A DNA stretch of 64,000 bases from Methylocystis iwaonis (GTDB taxonomy: Bacteria > Pseudomonadota > Alphaproteobacteria > Rhizobiales > Beijerinckiaceae): contig NZ_AP027146.1 in NCBI RefSeq assembly GCF_027925385.1, forward strand, positions 16,097-80,096. The letters are read 5' to 3'. The notes beneath the pieces were generated by a model. The model was given only the letters and a program-made list of their open reading frames with translations, was not told the DNA's origin and did no database searches. Positions 59,845 through 64,000 of this stretch are shown here, piece after piece; positions within the stretch are counted from its first letter, which is position 1, and each line of letters starts with the position of its first letter. Both the position numbers and the translations under genes were made by a program.

Positions 59845-60011
59845 GGATTGGCCGTCCGCTCATTAAACCGGAGCGACACGCCCACTCTAGCAGGGGTTTG
59901 CCTCTGCGTCCGATAAGCGCACATTATTGGACATCAATATCACAAGACAAGCCCGGCGGAAAGAGCCCAAAATCAGTCGACAAAGCGCCGCCGTCAGCTA
60001 AGATTCTTGCC

Positions 60012-61034
60012 ATGCAGCCGCTTGATTCGATGTGCGCGTCCGCGCCTGTTCCCTCCGCCAAGCGGCCGCCGCGCGCGCGCCGCGCCGAGGCGGCATTAGC
60101 GATGCAAACGTCTGAAATTCAACCGCTTCCGCGCTGGACGCGGTCGCAAGGGGCCGATTCTGGCGCGGCGGCTTTTTCGACGGGCGCTGGCCTCGCGCTG
60201 TTCGACCAGATCCTGCGCAGTGGATCGGACGGCGCTGAGCCGCCCTTCGCCGGCTGCCTGCGCCAGCGCCTCGCTCTGCGCGCCGCTGAATCCTGCGCAA
60301 CGCTCTCCCGGCTGCGCGAGGACGCGGCCGTCTTGCGCGACGCCGAACATCTTTCGGGCGGCGGCGAGACGAGCCCTGCCGGCCGGCTGCATAGTGTCTT
60401 CCGTCTTTACGCATCGTTTCCGGCGCGCTTCGACTCGACGCTCTTGCGCGCAGCGGGGCTGCTCGGACTGAATGAGGCGCTCGACGCGGGCGTCCTTGCG
60501 GAAGTGGCGACCACGGCGCCCGATCCGCTTACTGCGGCGGCGCGCGTCAGCGCCGCGGCGATGAAACACGGCGCGCCCACCGCGGACTGGGAAACTTTCG
60601 TCTTTGTCGTCGCCGATCTTGCGCTCGCGAGCCGTCTGAACTGGGCGCGGCCGGTCCCTCTGCTCGCCGTCGCCATCCTGCATCCCTCGCTGCGGCGCGG
60701 AGCAGGGGGAAAGCGCCCACGGCCCACGGACGACGACTGGCCGGATTCCGTCGCGCGCGCCTATGGGCTCGCAATCGTCGAGGCCCATGGGCTCGCCGTC
60801 GACCTGGCGAGGCGCGCGCAAAAGCTCGTTTCCGTCGCACCGATGTTGCGCGCGAAAGGCGCATGGCGCGTCGTCGAGATGCTGCTTGTCGACGACGCCG
60901 TCACGCCCGCCGCCGCCGCGTCCCGCTCCGGCCTCTCGGATCGCGCCGCGCGGCGGCTGTTCGACCGGCTCGTCGCGCTCGGCGCCGTGCGCGAACTCTC
61001 GGGCCGCGACAGTTTCAGGATCTACGGCCTGTGA
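60012..61034 (+). CDS. DUF1403 family protein
   Basis: 340 aa from ATG 60012 (an upstream frame to 59898 is open). LPRWTRSQGADSGAAAFSTGAGLALFDQILRS...CLRQRLALRAAESCATLSRLREDAAVLRDAEHLS is the DUF1403 pattern; the end LVDDAVTPAAAASRSGLSDRAARRLFDRLVALGAVRELSGRDSFRIYGL is a winged-helix. The function is unknown; it regularly precedes scpB on alphaproteobacterial plasmids, and the two overlap here (GTGA). Confidence 0.85.
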   Translation: MQPLDSMCASAPVPSAKRPPRARRAEAALAMQTSEIQPLPRWTRSQGADSGAAAFSTGAGLALFDQILRSGSDGAEPPFAGCLRQRLALRAAESCATLSRLREDAAVLRDAEHLSGGGETSPAGRLHSVFRLYASFPARFDSTLLRAAGLLGLNEALDAGVLAEVATTAPDPLTAAARVSAAAMKHGAPTADWETFVFVVADLALASRLNWARPVPLLAVAILHPSLRRGAGGKRPRPTDDDWPDSVARAYGLAIVEAHGLAVDLARRAQKLVSVAPMLRAKGAWRVVEMLLVDDAVTPAAAASRSGLSDRAARRLFDRLVALGAVRELSGRDSFRIYGL

Positions 61035-61723
61035 CCCGCGCCGCCGCCGCCCGTCTCGACCGCGATCTGTCCGATCTACCGGAGGGCATGCGCTGGCGCG
61101 TATGGATGCTGCGCGCCGAGGCGGCGATCTTCGCTTCTGCAAAGCCGGTCCCCCGCGAGACGCTCGCCGCGCTTGTCGGCGACGCCTGCCGGCTCGACGC
61201 GCTCCTCGCCGATATCAACGAAGAGCTCAAAGGGCGTCCCTACGAAATCGTCTTCGTCGCCGGGGGGTGGCAGTTTCGCACGCGCCCACGCCATGCCGAG
61301 ACGCTTCGCGCGCTCGCGGGGACGAAAAGCGCCGGGCCGCCGCCTTTCACCAGACTCGAAATGCTGGCGCTCTCGGCCATTGCTTATCAGCAGCCGATCA
61401 CCCGCGCGGGGCTCTCGCGTCTTGTGGGCCACGATATCAGCCGCGACATTCTCGGCCGGTTGAAAGGCCTCGGCGTCATCGCCCCCGGCCCGCGCGCTCC
61501 CGAACCCGGCGCGCCGATCGCATGGGTGACGACCGCCCGCTTCCTCGAAATGTTCTCGCTGGGAAGCCTGCGGGAATTGCCAGATCTCGACGCGCTCCAA
61601 GACGCCGGCGCGGGAAGCGGCAATGACGGTGTCGAGGTCACGCTCGACGACGCGCTCGGGTTGACCGAGGAGGAGGAGGAGTCCCATGAAATCCTGGACG
61701 AGGCGACCGAGATTGAGGTCTGA
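61031..61723 (+). CDS. scpB: ScpB-like chromosome segregation protein
   Basis: 230 aa from GTG 61031. Two winged-helix units: LRAEAAIFASAKPVPRETLAALVGDACRLDALLADINEELKGRPYEIVFVAGGWQFRTR and RLEMLALSAIAYQQPITRAGLSRLVGHDISRDILGRLKGLGVIAPG, then an acidic tail (TEEEEESHEILDE). It is the SMC-ScpAB kleisin partner; no smc or scpA is visible, so it may act with DUF1403 or host SMC. Confidence 0.88.
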   Translation: MTRAAAARLDRDLSDLPEGMRWRVWMLRAEAAIFASAKPVPRETLAALVGDACRLDALLADINEELKGRPYEIVFVAGGWQFRTRPRHAETLRALAGTKSAGPPPFTRLEMLALSAIAYQQPITRAGLSRLVGHDISRDILGRLKGLGVIAPGPRAPEPGAPIAWVTTARFLEMFSLGSLRELPDLDALQDAGAGSGNDGVEVTLDDALGLTEEEEESHEILDEATEIEV

Positions 61724-61884
61724 AGAAGGCGGCTGTCATTAATTGACCAAAGCGCCTATCGGATCTCCGCCATGCCGTTCGAGGGCGTGACCAATCCGTC
61801 CTCATTCGGCCACGAAACCTGGTGCGGGAACAGATTGGGCTGCGGCGCGCTCGGCCCTACAACCGATCAGGAAGGAGAAGGGTC

Positions 61885-62421
61885 ATGTCCGACAAGCTCA
61901 CCACCTGCCTGTGGTTCGACCACGGCAAGGCGCGCGAGGCCGCGGAATTCTATGCCGCAACCTTTCCCGACAGCCATGTCGGCGCCGCCAACGCCTCGCC
62001 CAACGACAATCCGTCGGCAAAGCAGGGCGACGAATTGACGGTTGAATTCACGGTGCTCGGCCGCGCGTTCATCGGGCTGAACGGCGGGCCCCATTTCAAG
62101 CCCAACCAAGCGGTCAGCTTCATGATCCTGACCGACGACCAGGAGGAGACTGACCGCTATTGGAACGCGATCGTCGGCAATGGCGGCGAAGAAAGCATGT
62201 GCGGCTGGTGCCGCGACCGCTGGGGCTTTTCGTGGCAGATTTCGCCGCGTGCGCTGCTTGCGGCGACGAGGGACCCCGATAGGGCGGCGGCCAAGCGCGC
62301 GATGGACGCGATGATGACGATGCGTAAGATAAATATTGCCAAGATCGAGGCCGCGCGCCGCGGAGAGAACGCCGATGTCGTAGAATCACCGGCGCGGTCT
62401 TCCTGTCGCTCGACGGCGTGA
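61885..62421 (+). CDS. VOC-superfamily (PhnB/3-demethylubiquinone methyltransferase-like) protein
   Basis: 178 aa from ATG 61885 behind [46 protein letters not shown]...[74 protein letters not shown] is the PF06983 glyoxalase fold. The last 20 codons run into the decayed gene below, so the natural C-terminus may have been near IEAA. The enzyme activity is unknown. Confidence 0.85.
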   Translation: MSDKLTTCLWFDHGKAREAAEFYAATFPDSHVGAANASPNDNPSAKQGDELTVEFTVLGRAFIGLNGGPHFKPNQAVSFMILTDDQEETDRYWNAIVGNGGEESMCGWCRDRWGFSWQISPRALLAATRDPDRAAAKRAMDAMMTMRKINIAKIEAARRGENADVVESPARSSCRSTA

Positions 62422-62803
62422 TGCAGGCTCCGGGTGGGCCGAGCGAAGACTATACGGGCGGGTTTGACGAGGGCGGCTGCTGTTCAGGTTCGGCGACGAC
62501 GGCATATTCGACACAATCGGGTCGCTGTTCGCGGGTGATTACGACTTGCTGCTCGGGCGACGGACCTACGATATCTTCGCCGCCTATTGGCCCTATGTGG
62601 AGGGCGACGGCGCAGAGATGGGCAGGGCCTTCACACGGGCCCGCAAGCACGTGCTGACTCGAGCTCAACGACACGCTCATTCTAGACGGCGAGAATACGT
62701 TTGCCGAAGGCCACGCGGCGCTCGGCCTGCTCCAGTTTCTCGCTAAGGATCGCCCACTCCATAAGCCGATTGATAACGACGCCATCAGGCGGTTGCAAAG
62801 CTG
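62374..62803 (+). pseudogene. Frameshifted dihydrofolate-reductase-family (RibD C-terminal-like) gene
   Basis: Homology runs through three frames: [33 protein letters not shown], then [40 protein letters not shown], then LNDTLILDGENTFAEGHAALG. The ATG at 62374 is followed at once by an in-frame TAG, another sign of an indel. At least two or three frameshifts make it inactive. Confidence 0.75.
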
Positions 62804-62865
62804 AGGGATAAGCAACCAGGCTTAGACCTCGACCGGCAAGTGCGCCGCTATGCCTCCTTGCGCCG

Positions 62866-63174
62866 ATGAGCGAGGACGGCGCGTTGAGCCGGCGTCGGTG
62901 CGGCCTGGTGCTTCTTCTAATCGCCGTCGTCGGCGTCGTCGTCGTCATCGCCAGCTTCGCGCTTCCGGAGGGCACGCGGTTGGTGGCGGTCGTGGTTATC
63001 CTTTTTTGCGGCCTTCATCTCCTCGTGAAACCGCTAAGAGTGGTAGTACGTAGATTGTTCCTGCGCTGTCGGTGTCGCGAGCCATTTTGGCGATCTAGAT
63101 TAACGAGTTCGGATGCGCAGGGCCTCATGCCGACAGCAACTGTCCAGTGGTCTCCCAATGCGCGCAATCTTTAA
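62866..63174 (+). CDS. Small membrane protein, unknown
   Basis: 102 aa from ATG 62866. Two hydrophobic segments (VLLLIAVVGVVVVIASFAL and VVAVVILFCGLHLLV) precede an Arg-rich tail. No strong ribosome binding site. The 219 bp after it (63175-63393) hold nothing I can support. Confidence 0.4.
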   Translation: MSEDGALSRRRCGLVLLLIAVVGVVVVIASFALPEGTRLVAVVVILFCGLHLLVKPLRVVVRRLFLRCRCREPFWRSRLTSSDAQGLMPTATVQWSPNARNL

Positions 63175-63393
63175 AAGACTTCGAGGCCCGCCTCGCCAAG
63201 GCTGATTGGGCGTCGCGGTTTTGGCCGACAAGCGCCCGGTGCTTGATCACTGCAAAACGCAAGACAGAACGGGAGCGAATGGCGCACTTGGAGCCATTTT
63301 TGGCAAATTTGCCCGCCTGTGGCTGGCCGGACCTTTGTTAAGTCTGTGTAATCAAATGACCTCGGCGAACCTGATGAGCGAGAATAATCCATC

Positions 63394-63693
63394 ATGAACC
63401 AGGGTGCGAAGCGCGAGCCGCTCAATACAAATGTCCTATACGCGGTTGCAGTCGCAATCTGGATCGTAGCAATCTGGGTGACAGCGTTTTACGTTGCAAG
63501 CGCCGCTGTAGCGGATGAAAGCGCTGGCGTCGGCGGAAATAGCTTCTTGCTAGGCGGTTCCTTGGCGACAGCGGGTGTTCTTACAGTCTTTTCCGTTCGC
63601 GAATTTATAGGCGCTTATAGAGCGTGCTTCGTAACGAGAGCAGAATATTCCGCGGATGGAGTTCAACCGAATCCAACAAAGGAGAAGAAAAAA
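63394..63693 (+). CDS. Two-helix membrane segment in frame with the next gene
   Basis: From ATG 63394 the frame encodes VLYAVAVAIWIVAIWVTAFYVASAA and FLLGGSLATAGVLTVFSVREFIGAY, two membrane helices, then NPTKEKKK, and runs without a stop into the monooxygenase-like domain. Either it is a membrane-anchored fusion or an artefact of an open frame, since a strong AAAGGAG precedes the downstream ATG 63694. Confidence 0.4.
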
Positions 63694-64000
63694 ATGGCTA
63701 AGCTTGGACTGTTTGTTGCGCTTGAAGCCAAGGCTGGGAAAGAACAGCAGCTGGCAGCTTTTCTAAAAAATGCGCTACCTCTTGTCGAGGCTGAACCGGC
63801 CACGGCCAGCTGGTTCGCGATTCAAATGGGTCCGTCGAAATTCGGAATTTTTGATACCTTCCCGGACGAGATAGGGCGGGAAGCTCATCTGTCAGGAGAA
63901 GTAGCCAAAGCTCTAATGGCGCGTGCGCCGGATCTTTTGGCAAAGGCTCCGTCGATTGAAAAGCTCGACGTATTGGCGGAAAAGCTCCAAAAGCCTCGAT
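63694..64000 (+). CDS. Antibiotic biosynthesis monooxygenase-like (ABM) protein, 3-prime truncated by window
   Basis: From ATG 63694 with AAAGGAGAAG upstream; open to the window end. KLGLFVALEAKAGKEQQLAAFLKNALPLVEAEPATASWFAIQMGPSKFGIFDTFPDEIGREAHLSGEVAKALMARAPDLLAKAPSIEKLDVLAEKL has the ferredoxin-like ABM pattern. Such small proteins are often heme- or quinone-related oxygenases; the substrate is unknown. Confidence 0.75.
   Translation, partial: MAKLGLFVALEAKAGKEQQLAAFLKNALPLVEAEPATASWFAIQMGPSKFGIFDTFPDEIGREAHLSGEVAKALMARAPDLLAKAPSIEKLDVLAEKLQKPR

Larger units (their letters stand above)
55978..59878 (+). mobile_element. tniABQ transposon (Tn552/Tn402-like), complete with 5-bp target duplication
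   Basis: 3901 bp. The left end TGTCGCTCCGG...AGCGGAC (55978 on) is matched by the complement of the right end TGTCGCTCCGG...AGCGGAC (ending 59878), and both flanks carry CGCCC (55973-55977, 59879-59883). Further AGCGGAC/GGCGGAC units inside both ends (about 56041, 56084; 59799-59813) look like the multiple transposase binding sites of this family. It carries tniA, tniB and tniQ but no resolvase and no obvious cargo. Confidence 0.9.

Noticed and set aside
1..64000. tRNA or rRNA genes, which would suggest a chromosomal integrative element
   Set aside because: I saw no tRNA-like cloverleaf or TTCGANNC box in context, nor rRNA signatures, though a covariance-model scan would be needed to exclude a tRNA.

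Overview
The window is accessory DNA of an alphaproteobacterium, most likely carried on a large conjugative plasmid. Three things support this: a complete repABC replicon with RepABC-type parS palindromes (a plasmid class of Alphaproteobacteria), a full VirB/VirD4 type IV secretion system with its own relaxase, and GC-rich DNA with many ATGA/GTGA-coupled genes. The gene style fits Hyphomicrobiales; a methylotroph or methanotroph host is possible, but I cannot establish it from sequence alone. I saw no rRNA, tRNA or CRISPR array.

Layout. 1-9.8 kb: plasmid housekeeping genes (ParB C-terminus, Toprim/primase-like protein, DUF2493 protein, SSB, nuclease-like and exported proteins, acyltransferase, XRE regulator, lytic transglycosylase). 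10.3-11.6 kb: an orphan repC behind a predicted antisense RNA. 12.2-17.9 kb: a second SSB and a mobilisation core laid out like the IncP (RK2) Tra1 core: three leftward genes in the traK-traL-traM positions, an oriT-like gap, then MobC and a MOBP-type relaxase rightward. 18.2-25.4 kb: cargo that splits the relaxase from the coupling protein. It holds a five-gene bacterial ubiquitin-like operon (Ubl, E2-like, JAB-E1 fusion, zinc protein, ClpP-like protease), an RHH gene, a Fic toxin-antitoxin pair, and a three-gene operon of HTH-ParA ATPase, small linker protein and HEPN RNase-like protein. 25.6-38.3 kb: one leftward operon virB1-B2-B3-B4-B5like-B5-B7-B6-B8-B9-B10-B11-virD4.

38.7-48.2 kb: an IS630-family element, a cupin gene, an exported PLD nuclease, a gene fragment, and a restriction-modification type island (small gene plus PLD-family endonuclease, convergent with a large N6-adenine methylase, an XRE-ImmA/IrrE protein and an unknown partner). 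49.4-53.4 kb: repABC with three parS palindromes, two of them inside repB, and a predicted ctRNA between repB and repC. 53.4-55.9 kb: SH3, WGR, IHF-like and tyrosine recombinase genes. 55,978-59,878: a complete tniABQ transposon with matching ends and a 5-bp target duplication. After it come DUF1403 and scpB, a VOC protein, a decayed dihydrofolate-reductase-like gene and, at the right edge, an open antibiotic-biosynthesis-monooxygenase-like gene.

How it fits together: replication and partition (repABC plus orphan repC), relaxosome (MobC, relaxase, ParA-like ATPase) and T4SS make a self-transmissible element. AT-rich near-palindromic motifs recur in front of many of the conjugation and plasmid genes and may be a shared operator. 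The most interesting cargo is the ubiquitin-like operon, in which neither the E1 nor the E2 shows a cysteine where the catalytic one is expected, and the ParA-HEPN operon next to it.
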